This document shows, piece by piece, positions 36,524 to 48,753 of a stretch of 64,000 bases of DNA. This stretch comes from Nyssa sinensis (lineage: Eukaryota > Streptophyta > Magnoliopsida > Cornales > Nyssaceae). The stretch covers positions 42,748,651 to 42,812,650 of the forward strand of contig CM018043.1 in NCBI GenBank assembly GCA_008638375.1, written 5' to 3'. The notes beneath the pieces are model-generated. The model was not told the origin of the DNA, searched no databases, and saw only the letters and a program-made list of their open reading frames with translations. The translations under genes and the position numbers were made by a program. Within the stretch, counting starts at the first letter, position 1. Every line of letters begins with the position of its first letter.

Positions 36524-37305
36524 TTCTACCCCCCTTAAACTAAGTTTGGTCCGCAAAACCCGAATGCTCAAAATCTGGAAAACTCGATTCTCGTTTTCAT
36601 CAGTCTTTTAGATATACACTATTCCACTTGAATCTCGTTTTGTAATTACTACTTTTAGTCATGTACTCTATTCTCTTTCATATTGTCTTATATTCCTATA
36701 TGAATTCTAACACTGATCCGGGGTATTTTGTATCTCACATCATATTTTGTTATTACTCCTTGAAGTTTATCAATCACTTTATCTTTAAAATTATCAATGC
36801 CTTTAAATTTCTACGAGATAACAGTATGTCGTTCTAATACTCGTATATCTATGTTACGTACTCTACTTGTTTCATGCATAATATCCCTCATCGATCATTC
36901 TCTTGGTGGAAATTAAACAGTTAACATATAACCTAAAAGTTCTGTTTCTATGTTCATCAAGCAGTTCAATCTCTAAATCAATCTAGTAGTGAATGTGGAA
37001 AGCATAATCAATACATAAAGCTAGCATGTGGGTATGCCTTAACTAACTAGAAAAATACTTGCGACTACTGGTACAGTAGGCTGATCATCTCCCAAAACTA
37101 CTCACTGTAAAAGATCAACGGTCAAAATTCATATAAGAGTCTATCTATCATGTCAGAATTTATCTACTGGCTCACTTTACTTGGACATTGATAATATTAG
37201 TACTCTAGTCTTATCTCCCATGAACCACTTATGATCTAGGCTATTCTAATACCAAGTCTTTGGTACCAGCTAAGCCTAATCATTTAAACCTAATGCTCTG
37301 ATAGC
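36524..37305 (-). mobile_element. Internal region 2 of the LTR array
   Basis: 782 bp, clearly homologous to internal region 1 and noncoding. The primer site beside LTR C is damaged: GCTCTGATA runs into AGC and then the LTR, so several bases of the tRNA-complementary site are lost. Confidence 0.85.
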
Positions 37306-39898
37306 TGTCACAACCCGAAACCCACCCTATGCGGATCTCGTATCGCAAACCCAATCCGACACTGTTACAAAACCGGATCTCTCAACTTGCTACACAATTA
37401 GTGCTACTAACATGCAATGACTATCAAAATATAAACAAGAGAAGACTTAAATATAAAAGTTCCATGTCATATATATATATATATGTGTGGTTTTCAAAAG
37501 CTAGACTTTAAAATCCTTTAACTACAGTACATCCCCAAGACGTGGATGACATGGGAGAACTATAAGACTGTACTACATATTACACTTGCAACTTCAAAAG
37601 TAATGTCCATCTTTATGCTAGTAGGCTCTATCGTATGCTCCCGATACCTGTGCCTGAAAATGAATGCGGTATCTGTATGAGCTATGAAAACTCAGTAAGT
37701 AATCCTCATTTACTCTGCCATGTGTACAAGTCAATATAGAAAGGCATAATCTATAAAGAACTAGGATAATGCAAACATGCTAGCCAATCAAGAAATATAT
37801 AACTCAATATCAGATGATAAGAACTCAAATGATAAGGCAATGAAATCTGTTTTGCTAGCAATATCATATTGCTACAGTCATGAGTTGTCTCAATTATAAA
37901 TTGTATACACTCAATAAAAGTTGTGAAATCTCATGATCATTCATAATGAAGTAATATGATCAAGCTATGATAATCAATAATAGATACCGATAACAACAAA
38001 TGTGGATGCACTTTAACTCGGGGCCTAGCTAAACTCATTTTGTTCCCTTTTTCCTCAATCTCTCCGCCTAGCACTTAACCCATCAGTTTAGTACTTGACC
38101 TCGTAGATCCCACTTTAAATGCCATTTTAATTGCCACTTTAGATTCCCTTTTTCGACCCGTAGGTCTAGTAAGCATCAGATGGAGTTTGTAACTGTGCAC
38201 AAATCTGGCTACAATATAATATATTGAGATCATGCTAAATCCCATGAAAAGTAAATGCAATAACACTTTTCTCAGGAGCGAGAATGAAACTGTTGCCTTA
38301 ATAGGCCAATGTAAACTAGGCTGCTGAGATCATAAGTCTTGCCCCTTGAGGCCTATGTACAGCGTGTACAGAAATCATGATCAAGATATATAACAGCCAA
38401 TAAACACTTTCCACAAGATAGAACAATATCAAATGTGGACTCAATAAACTTTCTGGCATGTATGGAATATAATAGATAATATAAGAAAAACTGTTGACAC
38501 GGCTGGAAGTATCACATGTAGAGATCAGACATTTATGTACCTCTTAAACCGTTTCCTTCCTTTCTTAATAAAATCAAGTCACATTTCCTTTCTCTTTGAA
38601 GTCCCTATTCATCAATAGATAATATATCTCAATTTACCTTTTTCATAATATATGCTATTCATCAAATTTTATGCCTCTTTACTATTGGTATCTCTTTTAC
38701 TCAAATAGACTCTACCATTGAATCTGGAACATCAAACAAAGTCGGTTTAGGCTTTTGCAAAATTCAATTCGGACATCTGTACTAAAAAAGGCAAAATGAC
38801 CATTTTGTACTTTTATAGGTTCTTACTTTTCGAGACCTCTTTCAACAAATTGGACTCCACCGTTGAGTCCGAAATGCTCGAAATAATAAAATTTTACTTT
38901 TCTTTTACTTTAATCGGAGTCTGTTTAACTCTTTTTTGACTTAGGGGAATTTTCGTAATTTTTATTTATTTTTATTTAATTTATTAAATTAATATTTTAT
39001 TCTGGGGTCAAATTATAATTGATCATAAGTCTAGGGTTACTTTTAGAATTTCTCAAACTCGTGGGTTAAATTAGAATTTCTTATTTTGGTTATCCTAATT
39101 CAGTTTACCCAAACAGTGGATACTCACGTAACAGGGATAGGATATCCCTATTCCTATTTTATATCAATTTCAATTAACTAAGTCTGTACCCAAACACTCC
39201 CATTTCTATTTTAAAAATCTTTTTTAACTTATCAATACTGCGCCGTTTTGAAATACCTATTTCTGTTTCAGTCGGGTCTCGACCCGGATCTGACCCATGA
39301 CCCAAACCCAAGCCCAACAGGACCCTTCTTCTCCAGCGATACGCCAGTGATCTTCTCCGATCAACTTCCCGACCTAAATTCGATGCCATTCTCTTTCTTT
39401 CTCCTTCTAGATCGCCACCATATAATTGGTTTTCCACAAAACCCTTTATAGGTTCATGAATATGCCTAAACCAGTAGCTCCAGCCATAAAACCGAAATTC
39501 CGGTGAGCCATTTTTGCTATGATTCTCTAACTGTTTTGATACCAAATCATTTCTAATCTTTTCCTGCACCCAAGAGGATAAGTTCCTCATTGTTTAAATC
39601 GAGTTTAAAGCCCAAATTCACAAAAACCAGATTATCAATGAATACCTGCAACTACCTATTTCTCATTCGTTTTTGGACCAATTTACTTCTTTCTTTTTGC
39701 TAAATAATCCTAGTTAAATTCTGATCAAGACCCTATCATCAAACCTAATTCTTCATGCTTTAAAAATTAAAAACAGAAACTAAATTTACATACCTTTTCT
39801 GATTTTTCACATCTGTTCTCTTCCTTTTTGGCCTCGGTTTCTAAATTTTCTCTCCTTAAGCATACACGCATGTATTTACTTATAGGATTTTTCCACCG

Positions 39899-39938
<40 letters not shown>

Positions 39939-40639
39939 ATCTCCTCTCCTAGCCCCTTTCTTTGACTGCTTTTCTTCATCACTTTATATATAATATAACA
40001 TATATATAGACAGTTTCCTTAGGTTTTCTTTGGCTGTCAACAGCTCACTCAAAACACACACCAATTACACACACTTGACCAACACAGCACACACTTCCTT
40101 TTCTTTTCTTTTCTTTTCCTTTCCTCATTTTCTTTCATTTTCTATATATATATATATATATATATTATTATACATACATCACACACACACTGGACTGATA
40201 TATATATATATATATATATATTACTGTATATACACACATACTTACATATTGTTTGCATTTTGTTCATATATAAATATATATATATATATGTTATATATAA
40301 TTATACTCCCACTAATATATATGTATATATATATAATTATACTTATATATATTTATGTCTATATATTATTGACATTCATTTTATACAATATATATATACA
40401 TGTATATAGGTGTACATATTGGCGTACACGTTTTCCCATGCAGTCCCGGTTCATTGTTTAATAGTCTCTCCATACTTGGTATGGTTTGAAATGATTATCG
40501 AATATTAGATATTTATGTGTGTCATAAGATATCGCACAGTAAGTTTATTTAAGTACGTGTTCGGTTTACGTTTCAATTTTACGCTACTCGACCCAGCCTA
40601 TCTCGATTTACGTGCCATATTCTGGGTCAGGGTGTTACA
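37306..40639 (-). repeat. LTR C, outer LTR (3334 bp)
   Basis: Edges TGTCACAACCC and GGTGTTACA. It keeps the segment deleted from LTR A and has the empty site of the CACTA insertion near 40240. CT tract at 39900-39936; TA-rich tracts at 40143-40230. Confidence 0.88.
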
Positions 40640-40644
40640 GTATC

Positions 40645-43600
40645 ATCATCTGTTCTTGCAATTTCTTCATTATCAAAATAGTACTCCAATAATATGTCAT
40701 CATCAAAATCACTTTCATCATCATCATCATTGATGAATGTTACATCCATCGGATCTAAATACACGGTATTTCAGAAGACATCAACTATGACATGATCAAG
40801 TTCTATGTCAGTCTTATTCTTCTGGAATGTGGGCGTCGCATGCACTTGATCATGCTAGACAATACCATCATAGGCTGATTGAAACTCTTCTTGTAGTGCC
40901 TCCTCATTCAAGTCTAAATCTTACTCCCTGTCCGAAAGTTCAACTACATCATACATATTTCTAAGTTGTATTTTTGTACAACATGCCATTCACCTCTTAT
41001 TTTTGTGTCCTTCAAATAGAATACTTGCTTGGCTTGTGAAGCTAATATATAAAGATCATCCGTAAATATTGTCCAGGGTAGAATAACACTTATGAAGTGT
41101 TTATCAGCCTGTATTCCAATCTTTCTGTTACTGACATCCCACCAATTATATTTGAACAGATACACCAAGTTATGTAGCTAATGTATCTTTATGATATCTT
41201 CTATGACACCATAGTAGTCCAGGCTTTGTCTTGTTTCATACCTGCCCTGAACTACAACAACATTATTTTGTGTTCGACGGTGCACCTCACGTTGCTTTGT
41301 GTGAAAGTGAACGCCATCAACAATGCGACTGGTGTATTAAAATACCCTTTCATCCAGGCCACATTCCAATGCATATAGTTGATCGTACGCATCAGACGAT
41401 CCTTGGTTACGCAAGAGCTTTATCTATTATGATTTAAAGTAAAAAAATAAATAAATACACGTCAATTAAGTAATTAACATCAAAATAAGACATGTTATAC
41501 TTACTCGATCTTTGAACCAGCTAGGAAATAATTTATGTTGTATTTGCTCTACATTTGTAACATTTTCTCTCTAAAGCTCAATCGTATGTTCACTACATAA
41601 AATAAGATATATTTTTTGTAACTTAGATTCCACTAATAAGGTAGCATTGGGAAGGTACACGGTAAACTTACTTAAAATATGGCAATGTCTCATCACATTT
41701 ATTGAGTATGGTATAATGTACTTTTTCCAAGTCTTTAAGATGACACTATTCATAAGACGAAACACCTAATGTTCATGTATTTTGATTGAACACCATTAAG
41801 CTAGATCGTGGTTACGGTGGACATCTATCAGAATTTTGTTCTTCATGATTAAACCTCGTCTCAATATCTTTAAGATACATGGCACAGAACGGGAGACATT
41901 CAATATCTACGTATGCCTCAACAATTGATCCTTCCGATCGTGCTTTGTTACACATGTGTTGCTTTAATGCATGCAAGAATTTATGGTAATAATAATTCAA
42001 CAAATTAATTAAATCTATAGACATATAGGACATATTAAATAGTAAGTTATGTACCTTTCAATTGGATACATCCATCGATATTGGACCAGTCCACAAATTC
42101 TAGCCTCATGCGACAAATGCACAGCCAAGTGAACCATGACATCAAAGAAAGCTGGAGGAAAGATCATTTCTAACTTGCAGAGGTTTACAAAAACATCCTT
42201 TTTGAGCTTCTCTAGTACTTATAACTTCAATGTCTTGGCACTTAATTTTCTGAAGAAGCATCCTAACTTAATCAATGTAGCTGATACACTTTCGTAGAGA
42301 TATCCACGTATTATAACTGTTAAAAGTCGTTGTAAATTACGTGGCAATCATGGCTCTTTAAGCCAGATATTTTCCCATATTTAACATTTACACTCTGAGA
42401 TATATTTGATGCATATCCATTTAGGAACTTCACCGATTTAAACCACTCACAAATTCTCATTCGTTCATCGGGTGATAACGTATAGCATGCAACGGGTGAT
42501 AACGTATAGCATGCAGGAGGCACGACAACTTATCTCCGCTATGTACTAAGTGTAACTCCTTCCTTGTGCCCAACTCTTGCAAGTCCATCAGTATCCTTCA
42601 TTTTCCCTTCAATGGTCATTAAGGTTCCGAGCACATTATCACATATATTCTTCTCAATGTGCATAACATCTGAATATGCCCCAACTTCAACGTATCCCAA
42701 TACGACAAATCAAAAAATATGATTTTCTTCATTCAATTATACTCCATGATCGTACGTTTCCTCTTCTTAGCACCCGATATCTTCCCAAACCTCATTAGTT
42801 GGATATCGACCAATTGCACTAACAAGTCTTCCTTAGACAACTCATGAGGTGCTGACTTGTGCTTAGGTTTTCCATCAAACAGATGTTTCTAATGGGTTCA
42901 CCATACATGTGACGATGGTAGAAAATGATGATGGCACATGTAGAATATTTTCTTTCCATTGGACAAATGTAGCGAAGATGCATCCTTGTTGCATACCAGA
43001 CATACAAGATACCTTTTCGTGCTCCACCCAAACAAGTTAGCATATGCAGGAAAGTCATTTATGGTCCATAACATTGCCGCATGCAATCGAAATATCTCAT
43101 TCGTAGACACATCGTACGTCTCCACTCCAACCTCCTATAATTCTTTCAACTCATCTACTAATGGTTCCAAATAAACATCAGTTTCATTTCCAAGAGACTT
43201 TGGCCCAAGAATAAGCAATAACATGAAGATAAATGGTTCTTTTCTACATCTCCACAGTGGCAAGTTATAGGGCACAAACAACACTGGCCACATGTTGTAT
43301 GCATTACTCATATCACTAAATGGATTAAATTTGTCACTAGCTTGACCAAGTCGTACATTACGTGACTCATTGGCAAACCAATCATGATTTCTATCAAATT
43401 CATTCCAAGCTTGAGAGTTTGTCGGATGCCTATATACATTTTCCTCACCAATATGCTTCTCGCTATGCCACTTCTTCTCTTCAACCGCCTTTCGAGATAT
43501 GTACAACCTCTTTATCCTAGTTTTAACGAAAAATATCTTAGCACCTTGTGCAAAATTTTCTTTTTTATTCCTTCATTCGCCTTGTACCTAGGTTTATAGC

Positions 43601-44310
43601 ACACCATACACTGAACACAACCTTCAGTCTCCTTCAAAATAACATGCAATCATTCTTGCAAGCATGAACAGGGATACATCCAAGGCCCAAGTCTTTCAAC
43701 TATCTTTTTGCCTCATAAAGCAATTTTGGAAGGGTCTCCCCTGCTCGTAGTGATGATTGAAACAATTCAATGGCCATATTGAAAGATTTGTTTATCCATC
43801 AGTTGATGGTTTTAATATGAAAGAGCTTGACAAGAGAATCAAGTGTTAATACTTCTCACAACTTAGATATAATGGCTGTCTTGCTTCCTTCAATAAGGGA
43901 TCTAAAAATGTTTTTGATTCTTCAGTATCACTCCTAGGACCAAGACCGCGACTTGTAGTCGTACCTCGCTATATGTTTGCCAGCATTTTTGGTAGTCCAT
44001 CGTAACCAAATCTAACATTTTCACCCAAGTCATCGTCCTCATCATCGTCTTCATCCTCACTCACCACTCATACTTCATGTTGTTCTTTGTGAAATTCCCA
44101 ACACCTATACGTCTTGTCCATTCCATACTTGAGTAGGTGGGCTCTAGTTTCATCGATGTGCATATAATCCCTATTATTGCACCTCCTACACGGACATCTT
44201 ATCCTATTGCTCCCATCCGTATATGCGCGAGCAATCTCAATGAAATCCTTAATCTCTTTCACGTATTCGAAAAAATGTTTGTCTTTCAAGTCCATCCAAC
44301 TCTTATCCAT
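40645..44310 (-). pseudogene. TNP2-type CACTA transposase, multiply broken
   Basis: Minus strand. It opens at an ATG (44308-44310) with the transposase-associated N-terminal domain (MDKSWMDLKDK, CPCRRCNNRDYMH, HLLKYGMDKTYRCW). Next come the core TNP2 blocks: NVRLGQASDKFNPFSDMS, LVDELKELWEVGVETYDV and AMLWTINDFPAYANLFGWST. A DUF4218-type block follows (SEGSIVEAYVDIECLPFC, at about 41830-41960), then a DUF4216-type block (LFKYNWWDVSN, ILASQAKQVFYLKD, 40944-41168), then an acidic C-terminus ending at the LTR array. Many stops and shifts, and a 24-bp tandem duplication at 42469-42516, make it non-functional. The family's enzyme cuts and joins CACTA termini. Confidence 0.85.
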
Positions 44311-44393
44311 TTTTGTCTACCTAACACAAGTCAAACACATTATCCATTATAAATATGAAACATGAATTTTAACTTCTCTCTAAAGGTAAGGTG

Positions 44394-44640
44394 GTCCTAT
44401 CCCATTTAGGAATGCACAATCTATATTGCAATCAGAAGCAGATCAAATGCTCGATTCCACTAGAAGAAATTTTCGATAGTATTTCCCTATGGTTCTCCAA
44501 ATACACGAGATAGACAGTATCATGCCTAAATATGTACCTAGAAAACAATAGGAGTCCGTGCTGAAATTTTCTTCTAGTGGAATATTCATGCATATGCTAT
44601 TGATTGCAATTTAGATTTATGCATTCCCAAACTATCCTAC
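44394..44640. repeat. Long imperfect inverted repeat upstream of TNP2
   Basis: Arms of about 80 bp (44394-44474 and 44562-44640) pair with roughly 75-80% identity, including ATTCCACTAGAAGAAA and ATTGCAATCA on both arms, around a loop of about 87 bp. It lies 84 bp upstream of the TNP2 start codon, in the transposase leader or promoter. It could be a small MITE or a hairpin source of small RNAs. Confidence 0.7.
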
Positions 44641-45743
44641 TTTGGACAATTCAAGAATCGATTTTCATACATGAGCCCAATCACGAATAAATTTCGCAAG
44701 AAGATTCACGAGTGCTGAAAATGACTCCCAAATGGGTTAGGGTTACATGAATGCAATTACATATAAAAAAAAAATTTTGCTAATAAAAGCCTTTATTTTT
44801 CTCTTTTGGGAATGTCTCAAATTCATAAATTGAAAGGCACAACCATATATACTAATAAAAAAAAGGCTTAACAACCCTGTCCCCTTAAATGGAACTCAAA
44901 ATAGATAGTGAAGTCAAAATGACCACCACTCTTTATTCTTGATATAGGAAGTTGTTGGAGAAATATATTTGATCCCATTCGCTATATTTTGGCTGTATCA
45001 TCTCATTTGAACGAAGAGTTGGAGTTAGGGTTCTTGATACTCTAAAGAATTTCGGTTAATTGAATTGACACTTGATGCTTTGTAAAGAATTTTAGAATTT
45101 CCATACTTCATCCCAATTTTATAATCATTCTTCTCTTTGGGGAATGTCTCAAATGTTGAGTCTAGTTTAAAAATGAGTATACATGGTATTGTTAACCTTT
45201 TCAAATTATCATTTTCTTTTTCAATTTGATATGAATGTAATAAACAATGTAAGTGGATGTTAGTTTTAAAAATGTAATCTTTTCACTTAAGTGTAATATT
45301 ATCAAATAGCGGTCTATTAAAAATATTAACATTTTGAAAAAGATCCCTAATTTGTATACAAATGTAGTAGTTAGAAACCGAGAACCATCCTAACTTTATG
45401 TGACTCGATTTAATTTCATTCCCTTACTACTCAGCTCAATTTTTGTTTTAATTTTTGAAACTGATTAAGATTGATTTAGTTCTTAATTTGATACTAACCT
45501 AAGTCAACCCAAATCATGTGCAACCATATTTTCAGGAAAAAAAAAAAAAAAAAGATTAAACAAAAGCAAATAAATTTTAAAGGATTTACATATGGAGTGA
45601 TGTTATATATAATGATTATCTTGCTCCAAGATATAAGATAGTGAGATCCACTAAAATAAATATATATAAACTCTATTATCTTGTATTCAGGAAAATAAAA
45701 TAAAATGAAAAAAACTATTATGCATAAGTTTTTCCATAAAAAT
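44641..45743. other. Noncoding CACTA sequence between TNP2 and the Tat-like insertion
   Basis: AT-rich with a poly-A run (45538-45553). No gene or element signature is seen. Confidence 0.5.
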
Positions 45744-46371
45744 TGATATACCACTATGTGACACACCAACCACTGCATGACACGTGTAACTGCAAGATCG
45801 GCTCACGACCAATAATATAGCTCATGCTCGGTCATATAACTTGTGCTCGGTCATTCAGTACACGCTCGGTCATATATCTCATCCTCGGTCAGCCAAGGGC
45901 ATAACCTACATGGGCCGAGCTCATAGTATCAAAGCAGGACTGCTCTCCCATAAAGACTAACTTGTATAGATACAAGCCTGCAGTACAACACATCAATGAT
46001 CAGACCTAATCACCGCCTCAGTGAGCACCAAGCAGGAAATAAGGAAGCTATCTCCAACAAGGAAACTTCCACACTAAGTTACCATATTCAACAAGGTAAC
46101 TGATATCTCTGGAGATCCAATCCCTATATTCATGGCTCCAAATCCTAACCAACTTAGGAGAGACATTGCCTATAAATTCAACCCTAAAGGTACACTTTAT
46201 TTTCATGCTCATTATTTTGGCTTTCATTACAAGTCTTTCAATTCAGTTTATTGACTTAAGCATCGGAGCGGCTACCGCCGGAGCCAACCCGGTGGTCCTC
46301 TGATCTTCTGTTTCAAGTGTTTCGCAGGGAGCAGAGCTTGGATCTCACGTGGGCCAAAAAGTGCAGCATCA
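45744..46371 (+). repeat. 5' LTR of the Tat-like element (628 bp)
   Basis: Same length as the 3' LTR. It contains repeated GCTCGGTCAT motifs (about 45825-45900) and a TATAAATTCAACCC stretch (about 46170) that could be the TATA box of the genomic transcript. Confidence 0.93.
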
Positions 46372-46373
46372 GT

Positions 46374-46392
46374 TTGGCGCCGTCTGTGGGAA
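46374..46392 (+). promoter_or_regulatory. Primer-binding site of the Tat-like element
   Basis: TGGCGCCGTCTGTGGGAA starts 2-3 nt after the LTR. The TGG matches the CCA end common to all tRNAs; I cannot name the tRNA with confidence. Confidence 0.75.
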
Positions 46393-46449
46393 CGACAATC
46401 ACCAAGTGCTCTACTTGATCAGAGCTCATCTTCCGTTTGTCAAAGGATC

Positions 46450-47949
46450 ATGGCTCCCAATCTGCGACCCAGGAAGAATACTCCAAACCCTCATCCTCAA
46501 CCAACGGCCGGACGAGGAAGAGGGCGAGTGAATAATCCCGTATAACAAGAGTTGATCGAAACTAGGCGGCAGAACCAGTTGCTATGGGAACATCTCTTGA
46601 CCATGTCCAGGACCCTGGCAATGTTCACCCAGAATCATGAAACCAATCCACAAAATCCACCCGCTGCCGCAAACGCTCAGGAGGTGCAACCTCCTATGGC
46701 TACCGATATTCATAGAGATCCCCAACTGTCGACGGCAGCCGGCCGAGGAGTTCCCACCTTTATCCCGGAGGTCCATTATAGGAGCACCACCCGAATCCCC
46801 ATCCCCGGGGCCTCGGGAGTGAACCACGTTCCACAAGGGTCACCACCTCGAGTGGTTCCTGTACCACCAGTACAAGAGAATCAGAATAACCCCCCAGTGA
46901 TGGGCCAAGATCAGCCTACTCATGTAGGCCCCGAAATCACGAGACCTACCTCACACCAGCCCATCTTGCCAAGGGGGTCAGTAAGAGCCGAAGAAGTTGC
47001 CGAATCAATGGACCGTACTGCCGTCACAAGAGGGGCCCAGCATCCGGAACAGGACGAGCTGGCCAGACTGCTCGGGAGGTCGGCCACCCCGTTCACCAAT
47101 GCTATCATGGCTGAGGAAAGACCCAAGAAGTTTATCGTCCCCAAGTTCACCCCTTATGATGGGACTGGGGACCCGGGGGACCACCTCTCTCACTACCAGC
47201 ACACCATGGCTTTACACGGTACTTCTGATGCTTTCCTATGCCGAACGTTCGTAACCAGCCTCAATGGTACCGCCCTGAAGTGGTTCCACCACCTCCCGCC
47301 GAACTCAGTGTCTAGCTTCTATGAGCTTGGCAGAAGGTTCCTAGACAGATTCATGACCAGTAGAAGGCTGAGAAAGGGTCCAGAATTCCTGCTAAACATA
47401 AAGCAAACAAGGGAAGAATCACTCAAGGGATACATAGCACGTTTCAACGCCGAGCTCACCGAGATGACAGACTGCAGTTCTGGTTTCCTAGTGGCTGCTC
47501 TGGCCGCCGGTCTTGCACAAGGAGGCTTTAGAGACTCCCTGACCAAAAATCCCCCCTCGGATATGGCGGCACTTATGGACCGGGCAAGGAAATACATTAA
47601 CTTAGAGGAGGCCAGGGACACCTCTAGAAAGGTCAAAGAACAAGCTCAGAAAGACGACCAGAAGAGAGACAGTCAGAAGAAGGACGACCAAAGGAAGGAT
47701 ACCAGCTCGGCCAAGAAAAGAGCCAGAAGCCCAGAAAAAAGGGGGGCTCCAAGAAACGCCTACAATTCCGGGCTAAGAGAATTCAACCACTTTACTCCTC
47801 TGAACGCCTCTCCATATAACATACTGAAGCAAGTAAAATCTCGGGAAAATCTAAGATGGCCAGACCCTTTGAAAGGAGACCCCAGCTACCGAGATCAAAC
47901 CAAATACTACGATTTTCACAAGGACCGAGGGCAAACAACCAATACCTGA
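46450..47949 (+). pseudogene. gag: Gag of the Tat-like element
   Basis: The likely start is the ATG at 46450 (MAPNLRPRK), in frame with everything downstream. A TAA at 46543-46545 interrupts it, after which the frame is open from 46546 to a TGA at 47947-47949. The capsid-type gag domain lies at about 47110-47560 (DGTGDPGDHLSHYQ, FVTSLNGTALKWFHHLP, YIARFNAELTEM). A Lys/Asp/Gln-rich charged stretch (47630-47750) follows. Near the end come PYNILKQVKSRENLRWP and a YCDFH..RGHTT-like motif reading YYDFHKDRGQTT, in which the first Cys of this zinc-binding-like motif is Tyr. Frame and stops are discussed with the pol entry. Confidence 0.85.
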
Positions 47950-48753
47950 AAAGCTCTCAAACATGAGATTGAGCAGCTAATAAGGAGAGGACGGCTACAG
48001 GAGTTCGTCAAGCAGGACGGAGGACAAAACCCCCGTGACGAACGACCCCAACAGAGAAAGGCCGACCAGAGGCAAGAACAGAAAGAGGGCAGGAACGAGC
48101 CCCCACGACCGAACAACCAGGTGATCTTTGTCCTACACGCAGATTCCCCTACAACAGGCACCTCTAACAGGTCAAGGAAACGTTATGCTCGGGAGGCCAG
48201 GTCTGCTCCCAACATCGTACAGGTCGCTAACTTGGAGAAAAGGTTAAAGCCCGTGCCAGAAATCCAATTTACGGATCATGACCTTATAGGAGTACATTGT
48301 CCTCACAGTGATGCCCTGGTCATCTCCCTCAAGATCGCCAACTTCGAGATCCGAAGAGTCCTCGTTGACACTGGGTGCTCAACTAATGTATTGTTCTACG
48401 ACCCTTTCAAGCATATGAAACTCGACCCCAATGACATTAAACCCACGGGTATAATCATGGCGGGCTTCGACGGAAACACTAACACTCCACTGGGAAGGGT
48501 CGACCTGGCCACGACTGCAGGTGAAGGGGACGGACAAAAGACCACGATAGCTGAGTACATGGTCCTAAAAGCCAAATCTCCCTACAACGTCATAATTGGG
48601 AGGCCCTGGCTACATGAGATGGGAGCAGTCACTTCGACTCTCCACCAATGCTTGAAATACGTTCACAATCAGACAGTTTACTCCATCAGAGGATGCCAAC
48701 CAACCTCCCGAGAATGCCATGCCCTCGCACTCAAGGCCAACGCCCCTAAATAG
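47950..48753 (+). pseudogene. Gag end and aspartic protease of the Tat-like element
   Basis: This continues the gag frame after the TGA (ALKHEIEQLIRRGRLQEFVK), then a basic Gln/Arg/Glu-rich linker, then the protease with the active site DTG at 48367-48375 (VLVDTGCSTNVLF) and the YNVIIGRPWLHEM block. It ends at a TAG, 48751-48753. Catalytic residues are intact; only the stop codons break it. Confidence 0.85.

Larger units (their letters stand above)
25242..40639 (-). mobile_element. Tandem LTR-internal-LTR-internal-LTR array of a non-autonomous retroelement
   Basis: Three LTRs (25242-32341, 33162-36523, 37306-40639) alternate with two internal regions (32342-33161 and 36524-37305). The whole block is flanked by identical GTATC duplications (25237-25241 and 40640-40644), so it derives from one insertion. 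The minus strand is sense: at the boundary of the middle LTR a primer site (33147-33158) follows the LTR after 3 nt, and a polypurine tract precedes the next LTR. The internal regions have no open frame of note. The end sequences and leader resemble the Tekay-type LTRs here, so this is a non-autonomous relative. Confidence 0.88.
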
